From assembly GCF_016881065.1 (NCBI RefSeq), contig NZ_WXYN01000012.1, positions 248,001-312,000 on the forward strand: DNA of 64,000 nt, in the 5' to 3' direction. The stretch comes from Planococcus soli (GTDB taxonomy: Bacteria; Bacillota; Bacilli; Bacillales_A; Planococcaceae). The position numbers and the translations under genes are program-made. The notes below the pieces were generated by a model. That model did no database searches. It was given only the letters and a program-made list of their open reading frames with translations, and had not been told where the DNA came from. This document shows, in pieces, positions 55,564 through 63,845 of this stretch. The first letter of the stretch is position 1. Each line of letters begins with the position of its first letter.

Positions 55564-56493
55564 ATGTCCAATACTGTCCTGAAACTGCCGGAGGAAAGCC
55601 TCCTCCAACTGATCACGCATTACGAGAAACACAAGACCCAAACTAAAAATCCGTATGCCCGCTTCACCGCTAAGTTGACGGACACTGTCGTGACCGTTTA
55701 CACTTCCGGGAAAGTCATGTTCCAAGGAAATGGAGCAGCCCGGGAAGCCACAAAATGGGGCACCGCAGAAACAGCGGTTGAAAAAACGGTTTCCACTAAA
55801 GGCGACAAACTGCCCGACGGCTTTGCCAGCCTATCTGTCCTGGGATCCGATGAAACCGGCACTGGCGATTTCTTTGGACCGATCACGGTCGCTGCCTGCT
55901 ACGTACCGGCCGATAAAGTCGAGCTTGCCCATGAGCTCGGCGTCAAAGATTCCAAGCAGCTGACTGATGCGTGGATGCGCCAAGTGGCTCCTGATTTAAA
56001 AGAAGCATTCGCCCATAAAGTGCTGACCCTGAAAAATGAAAAGTACAATAAAGTGCAAGGCCAGGGCTGGTCGCAAGGGAAAATAAAAGCATTGCTGCAT
56101 AACCAGGCGCTCAAATATGTTCTAAACGATATTGCACCCGAAAAACCGGACGCCATCCTGATCGATCAGTTTGCCGAGCGCGGCATCTACTACAAGCACA
56201 TTAAAGAAGAACCCGAAATCATCCGTGAGAATGTCTTATTTTCCACAAAAGCAGAAGGCCTCCATGTCTCGGTTGCCTGCGCTTCCATCATCGCCCGCGT
56301 TGCCTTTCTCGAAGAGATGGACCGCATGAGCGCTGAAGCTGGAGTTACGCTGCCAAAAGGCGCTGGAAAGATTGTCGACGAAGCAGCGGCGAAGATTTTG
56401 CTGAAGCATGGCGAGGAGTATTTGGAGAGGTTGACTAAGGTGCATTTTGCTAATACGGGGAAGGCGAAGGGGTTGGCTGAGAAGCGGCGTTGA
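55564..56493 (+). CDS. rnhC: ribonuclease HIII
   Basis: A 309-residue RNase HIII removing RNA from RNA-DNA hybrids. The N-terminal TBP-like substrate domain is at 1-85 and the catalytic domain opens [21 protein letters not shown] near 95 with the DEtGTG acidic motif; further acidic residues lie in LIDQFAERG and [21 protein letters not shown] precedes the ATG. It is divergent from zapA, as in B. subtilis. Confidence 0.96.
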   Translation: MSNTVLKLPEESLLQLITHYEKHKTQTKNPYARFTAKLTDTVVTVYTSGKVMFQGNGAAREATKWGTAETAVEKTVSTKGDKLPDGFASLSVLGSDETGTGDFFGPITVAACYVPADKVELAHELGVKDSKQLTDAWMRQVAPDLKEAFAHKVLTLKNEKYNKVQGQGWSQGKIKALLHNQALKYVLNDIAPEKPDAILIDQFAERGIYYKHIKEEPEIIRENVLFSTKAEGLHVSVACASIIARVAFLEEMDRMSAEAGVTLPKGAGKIVDEAAAKILLKHGEEYLERLTKVHFANTGKAKGLAEKRR

Positions 56494-56503
56494 TATACGA
56501 AGA

Positions 56504-56534
56504 AAAAACCTCGAGAAAATTTCTCGAGGTTTTT
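56504..56534. terminator. bidirectional terminator between rnhC and pheT
   Basis: A perfect 15-bp stem (56504-56518 with 56520-56534) with A- and T-rich ends, between the convergent rnhC and pheT genes. Confidence 0.92.
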
Positions 56535-56552
56535 ATTATAGTTACTATACTT

Positions 56553-58952
56553 TTAACTCCTCAACTCTGCTCCAACTTCCGTCAAAGCTGCCAATACTTT
56601 TTCATGAGCGTTGATGACTTCTTCATCCGTCAAGGTTTTTTCAGGATCGAAGTAGGTCAAGGAGAAGGCGACTGATTTTTTGCCTTCTTCCATTTTGTCG
56701 CCTTCGTACAGGTCAAACACGCGGACATCTTTCAACAGCTTGCCGCCTGCGTTGCGGATAACTGTTTCGATTGTTCCAGCTTCAACAACTTTGGAAAGCA
56801 CTAATGCCACATCACGTGACATGGATGGATAACGCGGCACTGGCGTATAGAGCAATGCTGCTGTCTCAATATTCAACAGCGCTGCCAGGTTCAATTCCAT
56901 AACGACTGTTGTTTTCAAGTCGCGTGCTTTTTGTTCGGTTGGATGCAGCTGTCCGATAACGCCGATGCGTTGGCCATCAAGCATGATAAATGCCGTTCTG
57001 CCTGGATGCAAATCATCCATTTGGCCGCGTTCAAATGTCAACTGGACGCCGAGTTTCGTGCCAAGCGTTTCCACAATGCCTTTCAGCACAAAAAAGTCGA
57101 CTGGCTTTTTCTCGCCTTGCCAGCTGTTGTCGAGCCACAAGCCGGTCATTGCCACTGCCAAATGCTCCTGCTCGTTCAATAGCTCGTCGTCGCCTTTTAA
57201 GAACACCGAACCGGTTTCATACAAAGCCACCGAATCCATTCTTCTCGCTGTGTTATACGTGACTGATTCCAAAAGGTGCGGCAACAGGCTTTGTCGCAGG
57301 ATGCTGCGTTCTTCGCTCATTGGCATTAACAAACGCGTTGTTTCTGTTTCTTCTAAAGCAAATTGCTTCGCCGATTTCTCGGAAGTCAGCGAATAGGTCG
57401 TTGCTTGAAGCAATCCAGCACCTTCCAAAAGCGAGCGGACAATGCGGCGTTTGGCCTGATAAGGCGTCAAACCGCCAGGAGTCGTTTCTGCTTCCGGCAA
57501 AGTTGCAGGAATTTCATCATAGCCATACAGTCGTGCAATTTCTTCAATCACATCTTCAGGAATCTGGATGTCCTGGCGGCGTGTCGGAACGGAAATGACC
57601 AGTTGGCCATTTGCCGCTTCCGTATTGAATTTCAAACGGTTCAGAATATCCCACATGTCTTCAAAGGAAATCTTCATCCCCAGACGGCTGTTAATGAAAT
57701 CCGGAGAAACTTTAACAATTTTCTCTTCTTTATTCAATTCGTCGAATACCACAGATCCAGCCAATACTTCTCCACCCGCAAGCTCAGACAGCAATTGCGC
57801 TGCGCGCTCTGCAGCCGGGATGACACGGTTTGGATCCACGCCTTTTTCATAGCGTGAACTCGCATCGCTGCGTAGTCCGTGGTCTTTCGAAGTTTGGCGA
57901 ACAGAACCGGATTCGAAATAAGCAGATTCGATCACAACAGTCGTCGTCGCTTCACTTACTTCCGAGTCCGCGCCGCCCATGACACCGGCAATCGCCACTG
58001 GTTTTTCGCCGTTGGTTATGACCAGCTGGTGGCCGGACAGTTTGCGTTCCGCATCGTCCAATGTGGTAATCATTTCGCCTTCTTTTGCGTGGCGAACAGT
58101 GATATTGCCCGTTTCCAGCAAGTCGTAGTCAAATGCGTGAAGCGGCTGGCCGTATTCCATCAAAATGTAGTTGGTCACGTCGACCACGTTATTATGCGGA
58201 CGGACACCAGCTACCATCAAACGCTGCTGCAGCCACATCGGTGACTCCTGCACTTTAATGTTGCGGACAACTTTCGCTACATATAGCGGATTGGCTTCAG
58301 GTGCATCAACATTTAATGTCAGCATGGATGCTGCTGTGTCGGATGCTTCTTTGTAGCTGATTTCAGGAAGTTGCACTTCTTCAGAAAGAATTGCACCCAC
58401 TTCATAAGCGACTCCAAGCATGCTCATGGCGTCTGCGCGGTTCGGCGTCAATCCCAGTTCCAATACGGTATCGTTCAAATCGAAGTTTGTCAGAACGTCA
58501 GAACCGGTTTCCGCGTCTTCCGGCAATACGTAAATGCCTTCAGCGTAAGCTTTCGGCACCAGCTTGCCTTCAATGCCCAGTTCCTGCAGCGAGCAGATCA
58601 TGCCGTGCGATTCTTCACCGCGAAGTTTGGCTTTTTTGATCTTGATGTCGCCTGGCAGTTTTGCGCCGGGACGTGCCACTATGACTTTTTGGCCAGCCGC
58701 GATGTTCGGTGCGCCGCAAATGATTTGTGTAGTTTCTTCGCCAACATTCACTTGGCAGATTGATAACTTGTCTGCTTCCGGATGCTTGACGCACGATTCA
58801 ACATAACCAACTACGATATTTGTCATGCCGTGTGACCGGTCAATGACCGCATCCACTTCGATGCCGGAACGCGTTATTTTTTCACCCAGTTCAGCAGGTG
58901 GCAATTGTTGAGTGTTTACATAGTCTTTTAACCAGTTAATGGATACGAGCAT
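56553..58952 (-). CDS. pheT: phenylalanyl-tRNA synthetase beta subunit
   Basis: A 799-residue PheRS beta subunit. An EMAP/tRNA-binding-type domain is near 40-150 (GYVESCVKHPEADKLSICQVNVGEE), then B3/B4 editing region (ESAYFESGSVRQTSKDHGLRSDASSRYEKG split around 345-370), B5 (near 405-480), the catalytic-like domain and the C-terminal anticodon-binding FDX-ACB domain (YPSMSRDVALVLSK near 710). It starts 14 nt after pheS; its operon leader is a T-box. Confidence 0.97.
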   Translation of the reverse strand: MLVSINWLKDYVNTQQLPPAELGEKITRSGIEVDAVIDRSHGMTNIVVGYVESCVKHPEADKLSICQVNVGEETTQIICGAPNIAAGQKVIVARPGAKLPGDIKIKKAKLRGEESHGMICSLQELGIEGKLVPKAYAEGIYVLPEDAETGSDVLTNFDLNDTVLELGLTPNRADAMSMLGVAYEVGAILSEEVQLPEISYKEASDTAASMLTLNVDAPEANPLYVAKVVRNIKVQESPMWLQQRLMVAGVRPHNNVVDVTNYILMEYGQPLHAFDYDLLETGNITVRHAKEGEMITTLDDAERKLSGHQLVITNGEKPVAIAGVMGGADSEVSEATTTVVIESAYFESGSVRQTSKDHGLRSDASSRYEKGVDPNRVIPAAERAAQLLSELAGGEVLAGSVVFDELNKEEKIVKVSPDFINSRLGMKISFEDMWDILNRLKFNTEAANGQLVISVPTRRQDIQIPEDVIEEIARLYGYDEIPATLPEAETTPGGLTPYQAKRRIVRSLLEGAGLLQATTYSLTSEKSAKQFALEETETTRLLMPMSEERSILRQSLLPHLLESVTYNTARRMDSVALYETGSVFLKGDDELLNEQEHLAVAMTGLWLDNSWQGEKKPVDFFVLKGIVETLGTKLGVQLTFERGQMDDLHPGRTAFIMLDGQRIGVIGQLHPTEQKARDLKTTVVMELNLAALLNIETAALLYTPVPRYPSMSRDVALVLSKVVEAGTIETVIRNAGGKLLKDVRVFDLYEGDKMEEGKKSVAFSLTYFDPEKTLTDEEVINAHEKVLAALTEVGAELRS

Positions 58953-58966
58953 GTGTTAGTTCCTCC

Positions 58967-60004
58967 TTAAAGTTCTGTACGTTGGAATTGGGATAAAAAG
59001 CGGACATCGTTTGTATAGAAATGACGGATATCCTCGATGCCGTATTTAAGCATGGCAATTCGTTCTGGCCCCATGCCGAAAGCGAATCCAGTCAGGCGTT
59101 TCGAATCATAGCCGGCCATTTCAAGAACATTCGGATGCACCATTCCAGCGCCCAGAATTTCAATCCAGCCTGTTTTCTTGCAGACGTTGCAGCCGCTTCC
59201 GCCGCATTTAAAGCAGGAAATATCCATTTCCACAGAAGGCTCCGTGAACGGGAAGAAACTCGGGCGTAGGCGAATTTCACGATCGTCGCCGAACATTTTC
59301 TTGGCGAATACGGAAAGTGTCCCTTTAAGATCGCTCATGCGGATATCTTCCCCGATGACCAACCCTTCGATTTGCGTGAACTGATGCGAATGAGTCGCAT
59401 CATCACTGTCGCGGCGGTACACTTTGCCCGGACAAATGATTTTGATCGGTTCGCCGCCTTTTGCTTCCATGGTTCGCGCCTGTACCGGCGATGTATGTGT
59501 ACGCAGCAAAATGTCTTCAGTTATATAGAAGGAATCCTGCATATCACGCGCCGGATGTCCTTTCGGCAAGTTCAATGCTTCAAAATTATAATAGTCTTTT
59601 TCCACTTCCGGGCCTTCTGCCACTTCATAGCCCATCGAAATGAACAAGTCTTCAATTTCTTCCACAACACGCGTCAACGGATGCGGGTTGCCCGTTTTGA
59701 CGGGACGGCCCGGCAGCGTGATGTCGATTGTTTCGCTTTGCAGCTTCTGATTGATTGCTTCTTCTTCGAGAATGACCATGCGGCCTTCCAGCTGCGTCGT
59801 CACTTCTTCACGGACAACGTTAACCAAAGCACCCATTTTCGGACGTTCTTCGGCCGGCAGTTTCCCCATGCCTTTCAATAAATCGGTGATCGGCCCTTTT
59901 TTGCCCAAATAAGCCACACGCACGTCATTCAACTCTTTAACGGTCGATGCCGCAGTGATCTTATCCAATGCCTGTGTTTTCAATTCCTGCAATTGTGCTT
60001 CCAT
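58967..60004 (-). CDS. pheS: phenylalanyl-tRNA synthetase alpha subunit
   Basis: A 345-residue class II catalytic subunit. N-terminal coiled coil (about 1-90), motif 2 region [18 protein letters not shown] near 205, the aminoacylation pocket [16 protein letters not shown] near 253 and motif 3 [18 protein letters not shown] near 308. A Cys-rich loop [17 protein letters not shown] near 267 is typical of Bacillus-type PheS. First gene of pheST. Confidence 0.97.
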   Translation of the reverse strand: MEAQLQELKTQALDKITAASTVKELNDVRVAYLGKKGPITDLLKGMGKLPAEERPKMGALVNVVREEVTTQLEGRMVILEEEAINQKLQSETIDITLPGRPVKTGNPHPLTRVVEEIEDLFISMGYEVAEGPEVEKDYYNFEALNLPKGHPARDMQDSFYITEDILLRTHTSPVQARTMEAKGGEPIKIICPGKVYRRDSDDATHSHQFTQIEGLVIGEDIRMSDLKGTLSVFAKKMFGDDREIRLRPSFFPFTEPSVEMDISCFKCGGSGCNVCKKTGWIEILGAGMVHPNVLEMAGYDSKRLTGFAFGMGPERIAMLKYGIEDIRHFYTNDVRFLSQFQRTEL

Positions 60005-60025
60005 TTTTTCTCCTCCTTAGACAGT

Positions 60026-60278
60026 AAAAAGCCCCGTCCCAGAAAAGGGACGAGGCATTATTCGCGGTACCACCCTAGTTATCGCCAAAAAGCAATCACT
60101 CATTTACATAACGGCTCTTCACCGGCCCATCTTTACAGCATTTCTGCTGGTCCCGTCAGGCAGCTCGCGGGGTGAACTTCTGAGGCGTTTACATATCCAC
60201 ACTTCCAGTCAAGGTGCGGAATCTCTGTAATGTAAGGGCGCAACATACTTTTCCCGTTCTTCGCTTTTACTTATTTAC
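60026..60278 (-). promoter_or_regulatory. T-box leader of pheST, specifier TTC (Phe)
   Basis: Read leftward: AGAAGTTCACC with the TTC specifier at 60176-60174, the T-box AGGGTGGTACCGCG ending at 60063, and a terminator with arms GCCTCGTCCC and GGGACGGGGC (60056-60031) plus five Ts. The codon matches the phenylalanine synthetase downstream. Confidence 0.96.
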
Positions 60279-60284
60279 TTCTTT

Positions 60285-60313
60285 ATTATACGAAAGTTCA
60301 CGATTTTTATCAA
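60285..60313 (-). promoter_or_regulatory. pheST promoter (SigA type)
   Basis: TTGATA at 60313-60308 and consensus TATAAT at 60290-60285, 17-nt spacer, immediately upstream of the T-box. Confidence 0.85.
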
Positions 60314-60315
60314 AC

Positions 60316-61083
60316 TTAGTTTTTCGGCACCAAGCTGTATAGGAGAATACCTGTAGCCACTGCCACATTCAGCGATTCTGCACTGCCGTAAAGTGGCACC
60401 ATCAAATTCTGGTCTGTTTGCTGCAACAAGACCGGATCGACGCCGCTGCCTTCATTGCCGACAATTAGCGCAAACTTTTGGTGTGTCTCGGCTTCGTGAA
60501 CCGGTGTCGAGTTTTGCAGCGCCGTTCCGAAAATTTGGATGCCGCTTGCTTTCGCCTGTGCGGTCCAGTCGATCAGCTCCCCTTTAACGACAGGAATCTG
60601 GAAATGCGATCCTTGAGCCGAGCGGACCGTTTTTGGATTAAATGGATCTGCACAGCCTTTTCCCAAGATGACGGCGTCAATGCCGCTTGCGGATGCAGTG
60701 CGGATCATCGTGCCGATGTTGCCAGGGTCTTGAACTGCATCAATCATCAGCAGCTTGGTCCACGTCTTTTGTTCGTCTTCCGTAAACTCAGGCTGCGCGC
60801 AATGAGCGAAAATCCCTTGGCTATGCTCGGTTTCCGAAATCTCCTTGGCCACTCCGGCCGTTACGGAATATTGAGGAACCCCGTCAACGTCCCAGTCTGC
60901 GGGAATGTCTACCCCTTCACGGACGATCAATGATTTGATAAGCTCTTTTTTCTTTAGGGCTTCTTCCGTCAAATGAAAGCCTTCCACCAGGAATTCCGCA
61001 AACTTGTCGCGCTCTTTCCGGGTTGTTCCAAGCTTTTTCCAATGCTTGACGAGTGAGTTTTGGTTTGATTCAATTCTTTTCAT
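60316..61083 (-). CDS. TrmH/SpoU family RNA 2'-O-methyltransferase (YsgA-like)
   Basis: A 255-residue SPOUT methyltransferase, probably acting on 23S rRNA. The N-terminal substrate domain (KKLGTTRKERDKFAEFLVEGFH) is followed by the SPOUT knot: AVQDPGNIGTMIRTASASGID near 117, ALIVGNEGSGVDPVLL near 205 and VPLYGSAESLNVAVATGILLY near 232, with the SAM-binding residues intact. Position beyond pheS matches B. subtilis ysgA; the small spore protein gene sspI found there is missing. Exact target nucleotide is not deducible. Confidence 0.92.
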   Translation of the reverse strand: MKRIESNQNSLVKHWKKLGTTRKERDKFAEFLVEGFHLTEEALKKKELIKSLIVREGVDIPADWDVDGVPQYSVTAGVAKEISETEHSQGIFAHCAQPEFTEDEQKTWTKLLMIDAVQDPGNIGTMIRTASASGIDAVILGKGCADPFNPKTVRSAQGSHFQIPVVKGELIDWTAQAKASGIQIFGTALQNSTPVHEAETHQKFALIVGNEGSGVDPVLLQQTDQNLMVPLYGSAESLNVAVATGILLYSLVPKN

Positions 61084-61124
61084 TACAGGATCACGCCTTT
61101 ATTTCAGAGTAGTTCCAGTATAGC

Positions 61125-61252
61125 ATACAGAAAAGCGGAAGCGCCCATCTAGCCCCGACAAGCGCTGGAAGCCTTAACGGTAAAGGCGTCTTTTGCCATT
61201 GCTGGAAAGGCTGAAGCGACCCGAGGGGCTGGACGCTGGAGTCTGGACACAG
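61125..61252 (-). repeat. Bacillales-type intergenic repeat R3
   Basis: Read leftward it begins TGTCCAGACTCCAGCGTCC, continues CAGCCCCTCGGG and ends GCGCTTCCGCTTTTCT. The ends match those of the R2 units (TTGTCCAGACTCC and CTTCCGCTTTTCT) while the centre is unrelated. I recall very similar ends from intergenic repeats across Bacillales. Confidence 0.65.
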
Positions 61253-61253
61253 C

Positions 61254-61703
61254 TTAGATTTCCCTTGTGAAGAAATCAAAACCGAGCGCCGTCAATACAC
61301 CGAATGCCAACGACCAAACCGCTATGCTGATTGTCAGCCAGACAGTTGTGTTCTTTTTGGTCGCGCCTAGCGTCATTCCGATAAATGCTGCAATATGCGT
61401 TCCGATCAAAATCGGGCCGAGCATGGCGAGGCCAGGCAATCCGTATTTGTTCCAAATCTGTTTGGCGCGTTCGCTTTTTTTCGAAACGGTTTTGCCTTTC
61501 GCCTCCTGGCGTTTGTTGTACCAAAGTTGAAAGCGGTCAAAGCCGATAATCAATGCCAGCACTGTCAACATGTTGCCGACAAAAGCGACCACAATTACCC
61601 ATAACGGAGATAGTCCCCAGACAATGCCCAATGGAATTACTAATGCAATTTCCAGCCACGGAATAGCGGCCCCTAAAAAGACAAGAAAATATTCATAGAT
61701 CAT
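61254..61703 (-). CDS. small multidrug-export-type membrane protein (COG2426-like)
   Basis: A 149-residue integral membrane protein with four to five hydrophobic segments and the family pattern AAIPWLEIALVIPLGI near 11-27 and GLAMLGPILIGTHIAAFIGMTLGA near 90-113. Such proteins are annotated as putative small multi-drug export proteins; substrate evidence is weak. Its ATG overlaps the stop of the preceding membrane gene, so it is the last of a three-gene operon led by an HTH regulator. Confidence 0.82.
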   Translation of the reverse strand: MIYEYFLVFLGAAIPWLEIALVIPLGIVWGLSPLWVIVVAFVGNMLTVLALIIGFDRFQLWYNKRQEAKGKTVSKKSERAKQIWNKYGLPGLAMLGPILIGTHIAAFIGMTLGATKKNTTVWLTISIAVWSLAFGVLTALGFDFFTREI

Positions 61704-62200
61704 TCAACTTCCTCCTTAAAATGCTTTCGGATTTCTACATAATAGATCACGTATTGGATAAGGGCTACCAGCAGAATTCCCCATACGATAAACAGGCGCG
61801 GCAACGGGGTAACCATCGCAAAAACTGCCAGCAGCGGCAAACTCCATGACATGAATGTGTAAACCTTTTGAGAGGCTTTTCGTGTGATATACGTCATTCC
61901 TTCATCCTGCTCCAAGTATTCAAGCGGACGGATGGAGAAGGGTGAAACTTTTTGAGTTGGATTTTTTCTATTATGGCGCAATAGCTGAAAAATGAAAGTT
62001 GCCAGCATTGCCACATAAAGTACAACTGTACCGACCACGATAAATCCGGCAACTGGTTCCAGTTCAATCATAATGCTTTGTTCGGTATCTGTGTTGACTA
62101 TTTCAGTCACGGGAGAACTAATGCCGTAAGCAAACATTCCCAATACTACTATAAATCCCATCATCCACAACGGATACTGCAAGCGAAAATCATTTTTCAT
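61700..62200 (-). CDS. membrane protein of unknown function, partner of HTH regulator
   Basis: A 166-residue protein with four hydrophobic segments in two pairs (about 10-30, 48-72, 108-125 and 127-150). The start is ATG at 62200 with GGAGGAGG 6 nt upstream. It overlaps the HTH gene end by 11 nt and the next gene by ATGA. Xre-type regulators followed by small membrane proteins of this shape are common in Bacillota; the role is not known. Confidence 0.75.
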   Translation of the reverse strand: MKNDFRLQYPLWMMGFIVVLGMFAYGISSPVTEIVNTDTEQSIMIELEPVAGFIVVGTVVLYVAMLATFIFQLLRHNRKNPTQKVSPFSIRPLEYLEQDEGMTYITRKASQKVYTFMSWSLPLLAVFAMVTPLPRLFIVWGILLVALIQYVIYYVEIRKHFKEEVE

Positions 62201-62402
62201 TGCCATCCTCCTCCAGCCAAAATAGTTCGTTGACATTTGTCTGAAGCGACTTTGCAAGCTTCAACGCCAGCGTAATCGAGGGGGAAAATTCCCCTTTTTC
62301 AATAAACGCGATCGTCTGGCGCGTAACGTCAACTTGCTTACCCAAATCGCTCTGCGTCAAGCCGTAGCGAGCTCGTAGTTCTTTAACCCGATTCTTGAGC
62401 AT
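62190..62402 (-). CDS. Xre-family transcriptional regulator
   Basis: A 70-residue single-domain Cro/CI-type helix-turn-helix: RARYGLTQSDLGKQVDVTRQ near 10-30 with the recognition helix TRQTIAFIEKGEFSPS, then KLAKSLQTNVNELFWLEED. The start is ATG at 62402, AAAGG 9 nt upstream; ATG at 62411 sits directly against that site. It heads an operon of two membrane proteins and has direct and inverted repeats at its promoter, so autoregulation is likely. Confidence 0.9.
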   Translation of the reverse strand: MLKNRVKELRARYGLTQSDLGKQVDVTRQTIAFIEKGEFSPSITLALKLAKSLQTNVNELFWLEEDGNEK

Positions 62403-62442
62403 CCGCTTCATCCTTTCTAATTAAATGTTCGTTTTATATAAC

Positions 62443-62487
62443 ATAATGTACATTATACTTAACATTAAGTCAAGTATAGTTAACATT
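62443..62487 (-). promoter_or_regulatory. promoter and probable operators of the Xre regulator operon
   Basis: TTGACT at 62473-62468 and TACATT at 62450-62445 with a 17-nt spacer. Overlapping it are a perfect 14-nt palindrome ATAATGTACATTAT (62443-62456) and two direct copies of TATA(C/G)TTAACATT at 62454-62466 and 62475-62487, 21 nt apart. Confidence 0.6.
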
Positions 62488-62517
62488 TTATATTGAGTAG
62501 TTAGGGTTTCACACTTT

Positions 62518-62538
62518 TGTTTGCGGAATACATAAAAA
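62518..62538 (+). repeat. single 21-nt unit downstream of the NERD gene
   Basis: TGTTTGCGGAATAC followed by ATAAAAA. The first 14 bases are identical to the first unit of the array at 63677, in the same orientation. Confidence 0.7.
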
Positions 62539-62563
62539 AGCTTTTCACCAAAGGCGAAAAGCT
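62533..62563 (-). terminator. NERD gene terminator
   Basis: AGCTTTTCGCC pairs with GGTGAAAAGCT on the minus strand (62563-62553 with 62549-62539, one mismatch), followed by Ts. It overlaps the stop codon. Confidence 0.82.
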
Positions 62564-63522
62564 AGTTTTTCTTTATTAGGTACGTCCGATTCCGCAATGA
62601 ACCCGTGTTTTCCAAATCGAGAGTTGCCAACAGCCGGGAAGCGGCATAAGGAGAGTCAAGGTTGCAAAATTGCCGAAGCTGCCGGTTGCTCAGCTGAGTA
62701 TGAATCAACGAAAAGTACTCCTGGACGGCATATTGAAAAGCAAAATGGTCTATCTTTAAGCATTTTCTGCAGCTCCATCCTGCTTTATGTTTCCGTTCCA
62801 TCGTATGCTTTTTACAGTTTATACAAAGGATTCCTGCCTGCAATTCCTTGGGATCAATAAAGTAGAGTTGGCATAAGGGTTGCCGTTTGTATGGAGTTTG
62901 AAATTTTTGAAGAAGCTTATCAATTTTCGCTAAATTTTGGTTGGAGGTTTTTTGAGGAAAGTTCTGGAGTATGGCGAATAGATGATCGATGAGTTGATAC
63001 GTTTTGCATACAAAGTGAGTTGAAGGTTTGGTAATGAACTCGCACTGTTTGGATGTAAAAACAACGATGCCTTCGATTGGCAAATTGATTTTGTGCTGCT
63101 TGAAGAATTTCCTGAGGAAGCGCATATTCTTATTCAATTGGCTCGTCGGATCTTCCATGACGGTTCGTCCACCTTCTGAATCTGTTCTCCAAAATTCGCC
63201 GGTTTGATTGTCAAAATTGAGCTGGCCGCTGATGTTTTTCGACTCAATAATAATCGCACCGCGTTCTGTCAGCAGTAAGCCGTCCATCTGAACTCCCCAT
63301 TCGCCCGACGATAAGCAAATGTTTCGAAAGAAATCGATGGTTTTCTTCCGGATGGAATTCAACCAACTTCCGTGCGAGCCGATCTTCTCCCCGGCTTCCG
63401 GCAGACGCTCTATACAACTCGACTTGAAGAAATTGGCGTTTCGGATGATTGTCGGGCAGCCGGTACAACAATCTTTCCAGCGACTCCGTTTCTGATAGCA
63501 AAACAACCTCTTTTTTGCTCAT
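62562..63522 (-). pseudogene. NERD-domain protein gene with a +1 frameshift
   Basis: Two overlapping frames make one NERD (nuclease-related) protein. The 5' frame starts at ATG 63522 (GGGAGGTG upstream) and gives SKKEVVLLSETESLERLLYR through PEENHRF. The other frame continues as FFRNICLSSGEWGVQMDGLL and IIIESKNISGQLNFD, the NERD core with the PD-(D/E)xK-like Asp, Glu and Lys in place. The change occurs at about 63324-63336, around CGATTTCTTTCGA. The C-terminal part (residues about 220-315) holds CINC and CRKC as a zinc ribbon, then a helical domain. No other lesion is seen, so it may be a recent inactivation, a sequencing error or programmed frameshifting. Confidence 0.75.
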
Positions 63523-63676
63523 TGAGCACCTCCCTGTAGAATAACTAGAGTATAGCATTGCGCGATTCTTCTTTCCGTAATATTTATATTTGATTTCTAT
63601 TGATTTTCCGAGTTCTTCAAGGACAAAAAACTTGAACGGATGCTTTTCGCCAGCGAAAAGCGAAAGTTCCAGGGAT

Positions 63677-63802
63677 TGTTTGCGGAATACAGGACTTTGT
63701 TTGCGTAATACATCGCTTTGTTTGCCGGATATCTCATTTTGTTTGCGGAATAACGGACTTTATTTGCATAATACAACGGTTTGTTTGCAAAATCGTCGCA
63801 CC
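63677..63802 (+). repeat. tandem array of six 21-nt units
   Basis: TGTTTGC (TATTTGC once) begins at 63677, 63698, 63719, 63740, 63761 and 63782, exactly 21 nt apart each time. After it most units carry GGAATAC or a close variant, then about five variable bases and TT. The sixth unit is the most degenerate. The period equals two turns of B-DNA. Confidence 0.9.
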
Positions 63803-63809
63803 CACTAAA

Positions 63810-63838
63810 AAACCCTTTCGCAAAAAGCGAAAGGGTTT
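63810..63838 (-). terminator. terminator of the M42 peptidase gene
   Basis: A perfect 12-bp stem (63810-63821 with 63827-63838), loop of five As, followed by a T-run on the minus strand, 7 nt after the stop codon. Confidence 0.9.
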
Positions 63839-63845
63839 CAATCAT

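Larger units (their letters stand above)
63523..63845. other. region between NERD gene and M42 peptidase gene
   Basis: 323 nt without a gene. It holds the NERD upstream region, a perfect 9-bp hairpin GCTTTTCGC/GCGAAAAGC (63642-63661), the 21-nt tandem array (63677-63802) and the M42 terminator (63810-63838). Long open frames on both strands here come from the array, whose period is a multiple of three. Confidence 0.85.

Noticed and set aside
55221-55616. Longer ATG-initiated form of zapA (131 codons)
   Set aside because: It would overlap divergent rnhC and add 45 residues unlike ZapA; the TTG at 55481 has a strong ribosome site and gives the family length.
63677-63802. Possible CRISPR array
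   Set aside because: Units are only 21 nt with about five variable bases, there are no spacers of 25-40 nt, and no cas genes are near.
63590-63845. Open frames on both strands with seven-residue repeats (CLRNTGL-type on plus, YYANKVR-type on minus)
   Set aside because: They arise because the 21-nt array is a multiple of three and lacks stops. There is no ribosome site or codon signal, and both strands are open at once.
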